Of a stretch of 15,459 bases of DNA, positions 1 to 7,034 are shown one piece after another (the first letter of the stretch is position 1; each line of letters starts with the position of its first letter). A program made the translations under genes and the position numbers. The DNA comes from Clostridiaceae bacterium (GTDB lineage Bacteria; Bacillota; Clostridia; Oscillospirales; Acutalibacteraceae): the NCBI GenBank assembly GCA_016292785.1, contig JAEDFL010000045.1:1-15459 (forward strand), in the 5' to 3' direction. The notes beneath the pieces were generated by a model. The model did not search any database, was not told where the DNA came from, and saw only the letters and a list, made by a program, of their open reading frames with translations.

Positions 1-21
1 TGGTGGAGACGAAGAGGATCG
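1..21 (-). repeat. Truncated second copy of the tRNA-Ala 3' tail (direct repeat of 168-188)
   Basis: Positions 1-21 are identical to 168-188, the last 21 nt of the minus-strand tRNA-Ala gene including the encoded ACCA. The match stops at 22 versus 189, so no T-loop, anticodon or D-arm follows. This is a displaced tail, not a tRNA gene. The repeat may extend left of the window, which cannot be seen. A duplicated tRNA 3' end is what site-specific integration at a tRNA leaves behind, but a local duplication would look the same. Confidence 0.8.
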
Positions 22-119
22 CCCGACCTGCTGCCGCAACGGTCGGCACGCACCCGGGCACCGAAACAGTCCACCGGACTGTTTCTATTGCTTCGCAATT
101 GCCCTTTTCGATCCTCTTC
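11..119. repeat. Highly self-complementary element downstream of tRNA-Ala
   Basis: The outer stem is perfect over 11 bp, 11-21 with 109-119, and its left arm lies inside the duplicated tRNA tail. Inside are several nested pairings. CCGACC at 23-28 pairs with GGTCGG at 41-46. GGGC at 56-59 pairs with GCCC at 101-104. GAAACAGTCC at 63-72 pairs with GGACTGTTTC at 76-85 around a 3-nt loop. ATTGC at 87-91 pairs with GCAAT at 95-99. The result is a multi-branched fold possible on either strand. The plus strand is also open in frame 1 across the element, but there is no start codon or ribosome binding site. It could be a MITE/REP-like repeat, a structured RNA or an integration remnant; the sequence alone does not decide. 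Confidence 0.65.
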
Positions 120-124
120 TGAAT

Positions 125-163
125 AAAAAAACAGAAACCATATGCTTACGCAATGATTTCTGT
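125..163 (-). terminator. Intrinsic terminator of tRNA-Ala
   Basis: The arms ACAGAAA (131-137) and TTTCTGT (157-163) pair. Extra inner pairing around TGC/GCA leaves a short GTAA loop on the minus strand. On that strand the stem is followed by a T run (plus-strand A run 125-131). On the plus strand it is followed by six T (163-168), so it could stop transcription from either side. It begins only a few bases after the tRNA 3' end. Confidence 0.8.
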
Positions 164-167
164 TTTT

Positions 168-243
168 TGGTGGAGACGAAGAGGATCGAACTCTCGACCT
201 TACGGATGCGAACCGTACGCTCTCCCAGCTGAGCTACGCCCCC
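168..243 (-). tRNA. tRNA-Ala, anticodon CGC
   Basis: The 76-nt cloverleaf is complete. The acceptor arm GGGGGCG pairs with CGTCTCC using two G-U pairs. The D-arm is GCTC/GAGC. The anticodon stem TACGG/CCGTA holds the loop TTCGCAT, anticodon CGC, which reads alanine codon GCG. The T-arm GAGAG/CTCTT encloses TTCGATC, and the 3' ACCA is encoded. It has its own promoter at 262-290 and a terminator directly after it. The five-G 5' end at 243 is required for acceptor pairing. Confidence 0.96.
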
Positions 244-261
244 ATGTTTTTGACACAAATA

Positions 262-290
262 ATTATATTCTTTCTCTTTGTTTTTGTCAA
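262..290 (-). promoter_or_regulatory. Consensus sigma-A promoter for tRNA-Ala
   Basis: On the minus strand a perfect TTGACA (285-290) is followed after 17 nt by a perfect TATAAT (262-267). Transcription should start near 255, about a dozen bases before the tRNA 5' end at 243. A full-consensus promoter is what a strongly and constitutively expressed tRNA would have. Confidence 0.9.
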
Positions 291-387
291 GATTTTTTCT
301 TTTAATCCTCGTCAAAATCCTTCTTTGGCAAAGTTTACCCTTTCTTTTCTGTCAATTCATATATTTTTAAAAAATAAATGAAAAAAT

Positions 388-432
388 AATTGCGAAAACA
401 ACGCAAAATTCGCCATAAAAGCATTTGCTTTT
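388..432. promoter_or_regulatory. Two small dyads upstream of the transporter promoter, possible operators
   Basis: TTGCG (390-394) and CGCAA (402-406) form a 5-bp dyad with a 7-nt spacer. AAAAGC (417-422) and GCTTTT (427-432) form a 6-bp dyad with a 4-nt spacer that overlaps the proposed -35. Either could bind a regulator of the operon starting at 517. The region is AT-rich, so chance dyads are likely, and no regulator gene is adjacent. Confidence 0.25.
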
Positions 433-452
433 GCTGTAAATCGTGTTATAAT
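425..452 (+). promoter_or_regulatory. Probable promoter of the MFS-ABC-yqeK-rsfS-leuS unit
   Basis: A perfect -10 TATAAT lies at 447-452. The best -35 is TTGCTT at 425-430 with a 16-nt spacer, matching the consensus only in its first three bases. The start would be near 459, giving a leader of roughly 58 nt before the ATG at 517. The weak -35 plus a dyad overlapping it suggests regulated expression (inference). Confidence 0.6.
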
Positions 453-516
453 GTGAAAAGATGATAATTGGGAAAATGTTTCACCGATCGTCTTTAAAAG
501 AGAAAGGATTGTTTTT

Positions 517-2010
517 ATGGCTGAAAAAGCAAAGAAAATGAAGCTGAATTACGGCAAAACTCTTCTTATAGGCTTTGCCTTTATGGCTTCCTCAATCGCA
601 TGGGGCGTTTACGACCCGTATATAACAACTCTGCTCAATAAGATCCTCGGCGAGTCTGAGCTTATCGCAAGCTGGAGCGCAAAGCTTGTTGAGAAATTCC
701 CTATATTGCTTGAATTTATGCAGGCTCAGGGCGAAAATGTCGGTTCGGCGGCAACGGGCTTTACCCTTGTTCCACTTTTCATCGGTGTCATTATGACCTT
801 TGACAATGTTTTCGGCGTTATCTTCCAGCCGACCTTCGGCAAGATTTCCGACAGATGTCATACCAGAATAGGTAAACGCAAACCGTTTATCCTCATCGGC
901 GCACCTTTGGCGGCGATAGTTTTTACAATTATACCGAGAGTTGCTCTCGGCGAAAGCGGCAGCGTTCCCGCAATGATGATCTGCATCATTCTTTTCGTTT
1001 TCATAATGTCGTTCTGGCGCGCGCCCTGCGTTGCTCTTATGCCCGATCTTACGCCGCCTGCACTGCGCAGTGAGGGTAACTCGGTCATCAATCTCGTCGG
1101 CGGCGTCGGCAGTCTGCTTGCTTTGCAGGCGGCAACCATCGTCTGCGCCATCGGCGGCTGGGACAAGAAGACTCAGGAAGACGAGTACATTCCGTATGTT
1201 TTCCTTTTCGCTTCCGTTATTATGATAATCTGTACGCTCATTGTTGCGTTCTTTGTCAAGGAGCCCGACAGCCGTCTCAAGGTCGAGATGCAGAAGAATA
1301 TGGAAAGCGACGCAAAGGCAAAGCGCAAGGCCGAAAAAGAAGCGGCAAAGAAAGAAAAAGCACGTCTCAAGGCAATCAAGCTCACAAAGGGCGAAAGAAT
1401 CAGCCTTATTGCAATGCTTGCGGGACTTTTCTTCCTTTTCTGCGGCGCAAACGCAATCCAGACCTTCTTCGCCCTCTTTGCGGCTGAAATTCTCGGCAAG
1501 TCGAGCGGTGAGGCCACTTCAATGCTCACCATCTTTGCCGTATCCACAGCTATCGGAGCAATTCCGGCAGGCTTACTCGGCAGAAAATTCGGCAGAAAAA
1601 AGACTATTTTGGCCGGTCTTACAATGTTCATTGTCGCTTTTGCTGCTTACCTTATTGTAAGCGGTCTCGGCGGAAATGCAATGGCTCTTGTTTATGTCGC
1701 TCTTATTGTCGGCGGATTTGCCAATATGCTTATCACGGTCAACACGCTTCCGCTCGTTCTTGAAATCGGCGGACTTGACAAGGTCGGCACATTCACAGGC
1801 TACTACTACACGGCGACGTTCTCGGCTCAGATCGCAACACCGATCGCTTACGGTATTGTCCGTATGCTTACGGGAACCTACGGTTCACTGTTCTACTATT
1901 GCCCGATCTGTTTCATTCTTTCACTTCTCTGTATCCTCCTTGTCCGTCACGGCGAGTCGGAGGAAATTACGGAAGAGGTTATCGAGGAAGCAAGACTGGC
2001 AGATGACTAA
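517..2010 (+). CDS. MFS transporter, SLC45/GPH-like sugar:cation symporter type
   Basis: This 497-residue polytopic inner-membrane protein probably takes up a sugar or glycoside with a cation; the substrate cannot be read from sequence. It starts GFAFMASSIAWGVYDPY, a first helix typical of SLC45/sucrose-transporter-like proteins. The MFS loop signature SDRCHTRIGKRKPF lies at 111-124 between helices 2 and 3, and a second version, GRKFGRKKT, at 355-363. About twelve hydrophobic segments are visible. Between the two halves (about 248-295) is a long charged K/E/A-rich linker, likely a cytoplasmic helix. ATG 517 has AAAGGA at 503-508. It heads a packed operon, with 33 nt before the next gene. Family assignment is firm at MFS level and moderate at subfamily level. 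Confidence 0.85.
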   Translation: MAEKAKKMKLNYGKTLLIGFAFMASSIAWGVYDPYITTLLNKILGESELIASWSAKLVEKFPILLEFMQAQGENVGSAATGFTLVPLFIGVIMTFDNVFGVIFQPTFGKISDRCHTRIGKRKPFILIGAPLAAIVFTIIPRVALGESGSVPAMMICIILFVFIMSFWRAPCVALMPDLTPPALRSEGNSVINLVGGVGSLLALQAATIVCAIGGWDKKTQEDEYIPYVFLFASVIMIICTLIVAFFVKEPDSRLKVEMQKNMESDAKAKRKAEKEAAKKEKARLKAIKLTKGERISLIAMLAGLFFLFCGANAIQTFFALFAAEILGKSSGEATSMLTIFAVSTAIGAIPAGLLGRKFGRKKTILAGLTMFIVAFAAYLIVSGLGGNAMALVYVALIVGGFANMLITVNTLPLVLEIGGLDKVGTFTGYYYTATFSAQIATPIAYGIVRMLTGTYGSLFYYCPICFILSLLCILLVRHGESEEITEEVIEEARLADD

Positions 2011-2043
2011 TTTCCCTTTGGCGGGATTGGAGGAATACATTAA

Positions 2044-2748
2044 ATGAGTGAAACACTTCTCAAGGTGAGAGACCTCAAAAAGAGCTACGGCGATCACGCT
2101 GTTCTAAAGGGCGTCTCTTACGACATTGCACAGGGCAAGATCGTCGGTCTGCTCGGTCCCAACGGCTGCGGCAAGACCTCGATGATAAAGTCCATTGTCG
2201 GACTCATCAATGACTATGAGGGCAAGATCCTTATCAACGGCAAAGCCCCCGGTGTGGAGTCCAAAAAGGTTATTGCATATCTCCCCGAAAAGAACTATCT
2301 TCCGTCATGGATGACGCCGAAAAGCGCAATAAAATATATGGCGGATTTCTACGATAATTTTGATATGCAGAAGGCTCTTGAAATGGCGGCAAGGTTTGAG
2401 CTTCCGATGAAGCAGAAGATCAAAACCATGTCAAAGGGACAGCAGGAAAAGCTCCAGCTCCTTCTCGTAATGAGCCGAAAAGCCGACCTCTATATTCTTG
2501 ACGAGCCTCTCGGCGGCGTTGACCTTGTTTCAAGAGAGTTTATTCTTGATACGATTATGAAAAACCATGCCGAGAACTCAACGATTTTGCTTTCAACTCA
2601 CCTTATCTATGACATTGAAAAGGTGCTTGACCGTGTACTTATGGTCAAGGACGGCAGACTTGTCGTAAACACAGATGTTTCTAAGATTGCGGAGGACGGC
2701 AAGACCGTCGAGGATCTGTTCAGGGAGGTGTTCAGCAATGTTGGGTAA
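2044..2748 (+). CDS. ABC transporter ATP-binding protein (ABC-2 exporter type)
   Basis: This 234-residue cytoplasmic ATPase energises the membrane protein encoded next. It has Walker A GPNGCGKTS (38-46), a signature-like segment MSKGQQEKLQL (129-139), Walker B LYILDEP (149-155) and switch His186. The Q-loop position appears to carry glutamate (YLPEKNYL, 79-86), as I recall for YtrB/YhcG-like ATPases. The length is right for a lone nucleotide-binding domain. GGAGGA at 2029-2034 precedes ATG 2044. Its last 11 nt overlap the start of the permease gene, indicating translational coupling and a two-component transporter. Efflux or antibiotic/peptide resistance is possible, but no GntR-type regulator, the usual partner of YtrB-like systems, lies beside it. 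Confidence 0.9.
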   Translation: MSETLLKVRDLKKSYGDHAVLKGVSYDIAQGKIVGLLGPNGCGKTSMIKSIVGLINDYEGKILINGKAPGVESKKVIAYLPEKNYLPSWMTPKSAIKYMADFYDNFDMQKALEMAARFELPMKQKIKTMSKGQQEKLQLLLVMSRKADLYILDEPLGGVDLVSREFILDTIMKNHAENSTILLSTHLIYDIEKVLDRVLMVKDGRLVVNTDVSKIAEDGKTVEDLFREVFSNVG

Positions 2749-3562
2749 GCTTTTAAAGCATGAATTTCTTGCCACGGGCAGGGTCATGGGCGCACTCTAC
2801 GCCGTTGTCGGAATAATTATGGCATATGTGCTCGGCTCATACTACATTTCAAAGGACACCGCCTCAACGGGACAGATGCTCGGAATTATGGTGCTTTTGC
2901 TTATTTCTTCGTGTAGCTTCTTTCTCACGGCTGTTGTAATGATTACCAATTTTCAAAAATCGCTTTACGGCGATCAGGGATATCTGAGCTTTACTCTCCC
3001 TGTCAAGGGTTCGTCGCTCCTCATTTCCAAAATCCTTGTTTCGACTGTATGGTTCATAGCCGCTTTCGTATGCCTTATGGGTACTGCGGCGATCAGCTTC
3101 TTTGTTATCAAGGAGGACGTAATCGGTGAGGATACCTTTGCTACCATCGAGTCGCTTTTGCCGATATTCCTTGAGGGCAAGTCGATCTCGACCGTTCTCA
3201 CGACCGTTGTGCTGATGATGGTGGGTTATTTCCTGCGTTTTGCAGTTATTACGATTGCAATGTATTTTGCGATTTCCCTCGCAAACACACGTCATTTCCA
3301 GAAGCATTACCTTCTTTGGACGATAGTGTTTACGGTTGCGATTCTTTTTGCAGTTGCAAATATTTCCGATATTATTTCGGGAAGAATAGTGTTCGGTCTT
3401 TCTATTATCGGCAACAAGCTTTCACTTATCACAAGCTATGCCGAAGCCGGAATAGGAGCGAGCTATATTGATCTTGTTTCCATAATAGTATACCTTCTTT
3501 TCGGAGTTGGTTTATACTATGCAACGTTCTATGTTATGAACAAGAAGGTCAATATCAGATAA
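2738..3562 (+). CDS. ABC-2 type transporter membrane subunit
   Basis: From ATG 2738 this encodes 274 residues (MLGKLLKHEF...) with about six hydrophobic segments. Those include AVVGIIMAYVLGSYYIS near the N-terminus, MLGIMVLLLISSCSFFLTAVVMI, a segment around SKILVSTVWFIAAFVCLMG, and a last helix before a basic end (VMNKKVNIR). The MLxKLLKHEF opening followed by a helix is typical of ABC-2 permeases paired with YtrB-like ATPases. The start was chosen because GGGAGG at 2723-2728 is well spaced to it and it overlaps the ATPase stop; the reading frame stays open upstream but has no signal there. With the ATPase it should form a homodimeric exporter. The substrate is unknown. Confidence 0.87.
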   Translation: MLGKLLKHEFLATGRVMGALYAVVGIIMAYVLGSYYISKDTASTGQMLGIMVLLLISSCSFFLTAVVMITNFQKSLYGDQGYLSFTLPVKGSSLLISKILVSTVWFIAAFVCLMGTAAISFFVIKEDVIGEDTFATIESLLPIFLEGKSISTVLTTVVLMMVGYFLRFAVITIAMYFAISLANTRHFQKHYLLWTIVFTVAILFAVANISDIISGRIVFGLSIIGNKLSLITSYAEAGIGASYIDLVSIIVYLLFGVGLYYATFYVMNKKVNIR

Positions 3563-3588
3563 ATAAATTTACAAAAGGAGATATCCCA

Positions 3589-4179
3589 TTGAGCGGCTGG
3601 ACAGACGAAAAAATCATCACGCTTATAAGGTCTAAGCTTAGCGCCGACAGATTTAACCACAGCCTTAATGTTGCCGACAGCGCAAAGGAGCTTGCGCTCA
3701 GTTACGGTGCGGATGCTGACAAGGCTTACACGGCGGGACTTCTGCACGACGTGATGAAAAATGCCTCTGAGGAGGAACAGCTTGGGGTATTGAGTGAGGC
3801 GGGGATCGAGCTGATGCCCGTCGAGAGGGAAAACAAAAAGCTGTGGCACGCCATAGCAGGTGCGGCTTACGTCAAGTTTGTAATGGGTATTGACGACCGT
3901 GATATAATCAGAGCGGTCAGATATCACACCACGGGCAGATCCGGAATGAGCCTGCTCGAAAGAATTGTCTATCTTGCCGATTATATTTCCGCTGACAGGA
4001 ATTATAACGGCGTAGAGGATATGCGAAGGCTTTGCAAATCGGATTCGGACGAGGCGATTCTTTATGCGCTGACATTCGGAATCCCCGACCTTGTGTCAAA
4101 GGGACGGGTGATTCACCCCGACAGCATCGACCTTTACAACGAAGTTATTATTAAAAAGCGGGGAGGAAATGGTATATGA
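3589..4179 (+). CDS. yqeK: YqeK-family HD-domain hydrolase (symmetrical Ap4A hydrolase)
   Basis: A 196-residue cytoplasmic HD-superfamily metalloenzyme; characterised YqeK proteins cleave diadenosine tetraphosphate symmetrically to two ADP. The metal ligands are all visible: His24 (FNHSLNVAD), His53-Asp54 (GLLHDVMKN), His87 (LWHAIAG), His113 (RYHTTGR) and Asp131 (YLADYIS). The length is normal for the family. Translation begins at TTG 3589, supported by AAGGAG at 3575-3580; the next in-frame ATG would remove His24 and His53. It follows the permease by 26 nt and overlaps rsfS by 4 nt (ATGA). In many Firmicutes nadD lies directly upstream of yqeK; here it is absent and a transporter stands in its place. 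Confidence 0.93.
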   Translation: MSGWTDEKIITLIRSKLSADRFNHSLNVADSAKELALSYGADADKAYTAGLLHDVMKNASEEEQLGVLSEAGIELMPVERENKKLWHAIAGAAYVKFVMGIDDRDIIRAVRYHTTGRSGMSLLERIVYLADYISADRNYNGVEDMRRLCKSDSDEAILYALTFGIPDLVSKGRVIHPDSIDLYNEVIIKKRGGNGI

Positions 4180-4532
4180 CATCACTCGAAAAAGCAAAAA
4201 ATATTGCTAAGATTCTCGACAAGAAAAAAGCAATAGACATCATTGGAATTGAAACAAAAGAGCTGACGGTAATGTCAGACTATTTCGTCATTGCGAGCGG
4301 TACTTCCAACACGCACGTCCGTGCGCTTGCCGATGAGGTTGACGATGAGATGAAGAAGCTCGGCGTTGAAGTTGACCACATCGAGGGCAGGGCAACGGGC
4401 TGGATACTGCTCGACTATAACGATGTTCTGGTACACGTTTTCCAGCCGGAAAGCAGACAGTATTACAACATCGAACGCCTCTGGAACGATGCGGCAAGGG
4501 TTGACCTTTCCGACGTTCTGACGGAGGACTAA
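4176..4532 (+). CDS. rsfS: Ribosomal silencing factor RsfS
   Basis: This 118-residue protein of the RsfS/Iojap family binds large-subunit protein uL14 and blocks subunit joining when nutrients are scarce (family knowledge). Typical segments are visible: AIDIIGIETKELTVMSDYFVIASGTSNTH as the core N-terminal strand region (checked in parts), then HIEGRATGWILLDYNDVLVHVF and the ending YYNIERLWNDA. The start overlaps the yqeK stop by ATGA, and GGGAGG at 4161-4166 serves it. The pairing with yqeK is the standard Firmicute arrangement. leuS follows after 32 nt. Length and order are as expected. Confidence 0.96.
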   Translation: MTSLEKAKNIAKILDKKKAIDIIGIETKELTVMSDYFVIASGTSNTHVRALADEVDDEMKKLGVEVDHIEGRATGWILLDYNDVLVHVFQPESRQYYNIERLWNDAARVDLSDVLTED

Positions 4533-4564
4533 AAAGCAGTTAAACACATCGGAGGATTATTGAA

Positions 4565-6973
4565 ATGGGCTATGATTTTAAATCGGTTGAAAAAAAGTGG
4601 CAGGACAGATGGGAGAAATCGGGCGTTTTCCATGCGGTAGATTTTTCGGAGAAGCCGAAATTCTATGCGCTCGTTGAATTTCCCTATCCCAGCGGAGCAG
4701 GTATGCACGTCGGACACATCAAGGCTTATTCAGGTCTTGAGGTCGTTTCAAGAAAGAGAAGGATGCAGGGCTACAACGTTCTGTTCCCGATCGGTTTTGA
4801 CGCATACGGTCTCCCGACCGAAAACTATGCTATCAAGACAGGTATTCATCCCCGTAAGGTAACGGATATGAATATAGAAAAGTTTTCGAGCCAGCTTAAA
4901 AGAGTAGGATTTTCCTTTGACTGGACCCGTGTTATCGACACAACTCAGGAGGATTACTACAAGTGGACCCAGTGGATATTCCTCAAAATGTTTGAGCACG
5001 GTCTTGCTTTCAGAGACAAGACTCTTGTAAACTACTGCCCGTCGTGCAAGGTTGTTCTCTCCAATGAGGACTCTCAGGGCGGCAAGTGCGATATCTGCCA
5101 CAGCGATATCGTTCAGAAATCAAAGGACGTCTGGTATCTGCGTATCACGGAATATGCGGACAAGCTTCTTGAGGGACTTGACAGGGTTGATTACCTTCCG
5201 AATGTCAAGCTCCAGCAGAAAAACTGGATCGGAAAATCAACGGGTGCTTTCGTCGATTTTGACGTTAAAGGCTCGGATAACGAAAAGCTTAAAATATACA
5301 CCACCCGTCCCGACACTCTTTTCGGAGTAACCTTTATGGTTATGGCTCCCGAGCACCCGATGATCGACAAATATGCCGACAGAATTGCCAACATGGACGA
5401 GATCACGGCTTACAGAAAAGAGTGCGCCAAAAAGACCGAGTTTGAAAGAACTCAGCTTGTCAAGGACAAAACAGGCGTTAAGATAGACGGACTTTCGGGA
5501 ATTAACCCCGTCAACGGAAAGGAAATTCCGATATACATTTCCGACTATGTTATGATGGGCTACGGTACGGGCGCAATTATGGCCGTTCCTGCTCACGATA
5601 CCCGTGACTACGACTTTGCAAAGAAATTCGGTATCGACATCATCGAGGTTATCAAGGGAGGCGACATATCCAAGGAGGCCTATACAGGCGAGGGTGAGTG
5701 CGTCAATTCGGGATTTCTTGACGGCATAAAGAACAAGAAAGAAGCCATTGACAAGATGGCGGATTACCTCAGCGAAAACGGAATCGGTGAAAAGGGTGTT
5801 CAGTACAAGATGAAGGACTGGGCGTTCAACCGTCAGCGTTACTGGGGTGAGCCTATCCCGATTGTTTACTGTCCAAAGTGCGGAATGGTGCCTGTTCCCT
5901 ATGAGGAGCTTCCGCTCAAGCTGCCTAAGGTTGAAAATTTTGCGCCCGGCTCGGACGGAGAAAGTCCTCTTGCCAAGATTGACTCTTATGTAAACTGCAA
6001 GTGTCCCAAGTGCGGCGCAGACGCAAAGCGTGAGACGGATACAATGCCGCAGTGGGCAGGTTCTTCGTGGTACTTCCTGAGATATATTGATCCGCACAAC
6101 GACAAGGCTTTTGCCGATAAGGATAAGCTCAAGTATTGGGGCGAGGTTGACTGGTACAACGGCGGAATGGAGCACGTTACACGTCATATGATCTATTCCC
6201 GTTTCTGGCACAAGTTCCTCTACGATATCGGCGAGGTTCCCTATGACGAGCCTTACGCAAAGCGCACAGCTCAGGGACTTATTCTTGGACCTGACGGCGA
6301 CAAGATGAGCAAATCAAAGGGCAACGTTGTTGATCCAAACGATGTTGTTGACGAGTACGGCGCAGATGTTCTGCGTACATACGTTTTGTTCATGGGCGAC
6401 TATGAAAAGGCGGCTCCGTGGTCGAAATCCTCGGTCAAGGGCTGTAAGAGATTTATTGACAGAACGTGGGCGCTTCAGGATATCCTGACCGACGGCGATG
6501 ATTATTCCAAGGAGCTTGAATCGGCTTTCCACAAGACGATCAAAAAGGTTTCCGAGGATATTGAGAATATGAAATTCAACACGGCGATTGCCGCATTGAT
6601 GACTTTGCTCAATCAGATCTATGACAAGGGTGCGATCAACAAGGCGGAGCTGAAAACCTTCGTAACTCTCCTCAATCCCTTTGCTCCTCACGTTACCGAG
6701 GAAATCTGGGAGGCTCAGGGCTTCGGCGGAATGTTGGCTGACGGACATTGGGTTGACTTTGATGAGTCGAAGTGCGTTGACGATGAGATCGAGATCGTTG
6801 CACAGATCAACGGAAAGGTGCGTGCAAAGCTCATGATTCCTGCTGAAATCGAAACGACGGAGGCTGTCGAGCTTGCAAAGAAGGACCCTGCGATTGCGGC
6901 GGCGATCGAGGGCAAAACCGTTGTCAAGGAGCTTTATGTCAAGGGCAGACTTGTAAATATCGTTGTGAAATAA
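4565..6973 (+). CDS. leuS: Leucyl-tRNA synthetase
   Basis: An 802-residue class I synthetase, the usual length for Gram-positive LeuRS, charging tRNA-Leu in the cytoplasm. The HIGH motif is HVGH at 48-51 (YPSGAGMHVGH). Zinc-ribbon cysteines lie at 158/161 and 175/178. The CP1 editing domain carries TTRPDTLFG from 246, with a later GTGAIMAVPAHDTRD segment. A second cysteine cluster precedes WAGSSWYFLRYIDP, and KMSKS is at 580-584. The C-terminus shows the IAQINGKVRAKL-type segment of the tRNA-binding extension. GGAGG at 4551-4555 precedes ATG 4565. Only 32 nt separate it from rsfS, so there is no room for the T-box leader that often controls leuS in Firmicutes. The gene ends just before a strong terminator. 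Confidence 0.98.
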   Translation: MGYDFKSVEKKWQDRWEKSGVFHAVDFSEKPKFYALVEFPYPSGAGMHVGHIKAYSGLEVVSRKRRMQGYNVLFPIGFDAYGLPTENYAIKTGIHPRKVTDMNIEKFSSQLKRVGFSFDWTRVIDTTQEDYYKWTQWIFLKMFEHGLAFRDKTLVNYCPSCKVVLSNEDSQGGKCDICHSDIVQKSKDVWYLRITEYADKLLEGLDRVDYLPNVKLQQKNWIGKSTGAFVDFDVKGSDNEKLKIYTTRPDTLFGVTFMVMAPEHPMIDKYADRIANMDEITAYRKECAKKTEFERTQLVKDKTGVKIDGLSGINPVNGKEIPIYISDYVMMGYGTGAIMAVPAHDTRDYDFAKKFGIDIIEVIKGGDISKEAYTGEGECVNSGFLDGIKNKKEAIDKMADYLSENGIGEKGVQYKMKDWAFNRQRYWGEPIPIVYCPKCGMVPVPYEELPLKLPKVENFAPGSDGESPLAKIDSYVNCKCPKCGADAKRETDTMPQWAGSSWYFLRYIDPHNDKAFADKDKLKYWGEVDWYNGGMEHVTRHMIYSRFWHKFLYDIGEVPYDEPYAKRTAQGLILGPDGDKMSKSKGNVVDPNDVVDEYGADVLRTYVLFMGDYEKAAPWSKSSVKGCKRFIDRTWALQDILTDGDDYSKELESAFHKTIKKVSEDIENMKFNTAIAALMTLLNQIYDKGAINKAELKTFVTLLNPFAPHVTEEIWEAQGFGGMLADGHWVDFDESKCVDDEIEIVAQINGKVRAKLMIPAEIETTEAVELAKKDPAIAAAIEGKTVVKELYVKGRLVNIVVK

Positions 6974-6984
6974 TGAAATAAAAA

Positions 6985-7026
6985 AACTGCAAGCATTCTT
7001 TTTTGAATTGCTTGCAGTTGCTTTTT
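6985..7026. terminator. Bidirectional intrinsic terminator between convergent operons
   Basis: AACTGCAAGCA (6985-6995) pairs perfectly over 11 bp with TGCTTGCAGTT (7009-7019), with further TTC/GAA pairing inside. On the plus strand a TTTTT run follows at 7022-7026, and on the minus strand a T run follows (plus-strand A run 6980-6986). It can end leuS from the left and the pyruvyl-transferase operon from the right; the minus-strand stop codon is only about 15 nt away. Confidence 0.9.
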
Positions 7027-7034
7027 GTTTTCTG

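Noticed and set aside
1..120. CRISPR repeat or second tRNA gene at the left edge
   Set aside because: There is one direct-repeat pair without spacers of even length, and the left copy has only the tRNA tail with no D-arm or anticodon arm.
85..315. Minus-strand open frame across tRNA-Ala and its promoter
   Set aside because: It runs through a complete tRNA gene, its promoter and its terminator, so coding is implausible.
4533..4564. Possible T-box or attenuator before leuS
   Set aside because: Only 32 nt lie between rsfS and leuS, holding little more than the ribosome binding site.
5237..6211. Minus-strand open frame of 324 codons inside leuS
   Set aside because: It lies fully within leuS, whose editing-domain and catalytic motifs prove the plus strand is coding. 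The antisense product has no family features.
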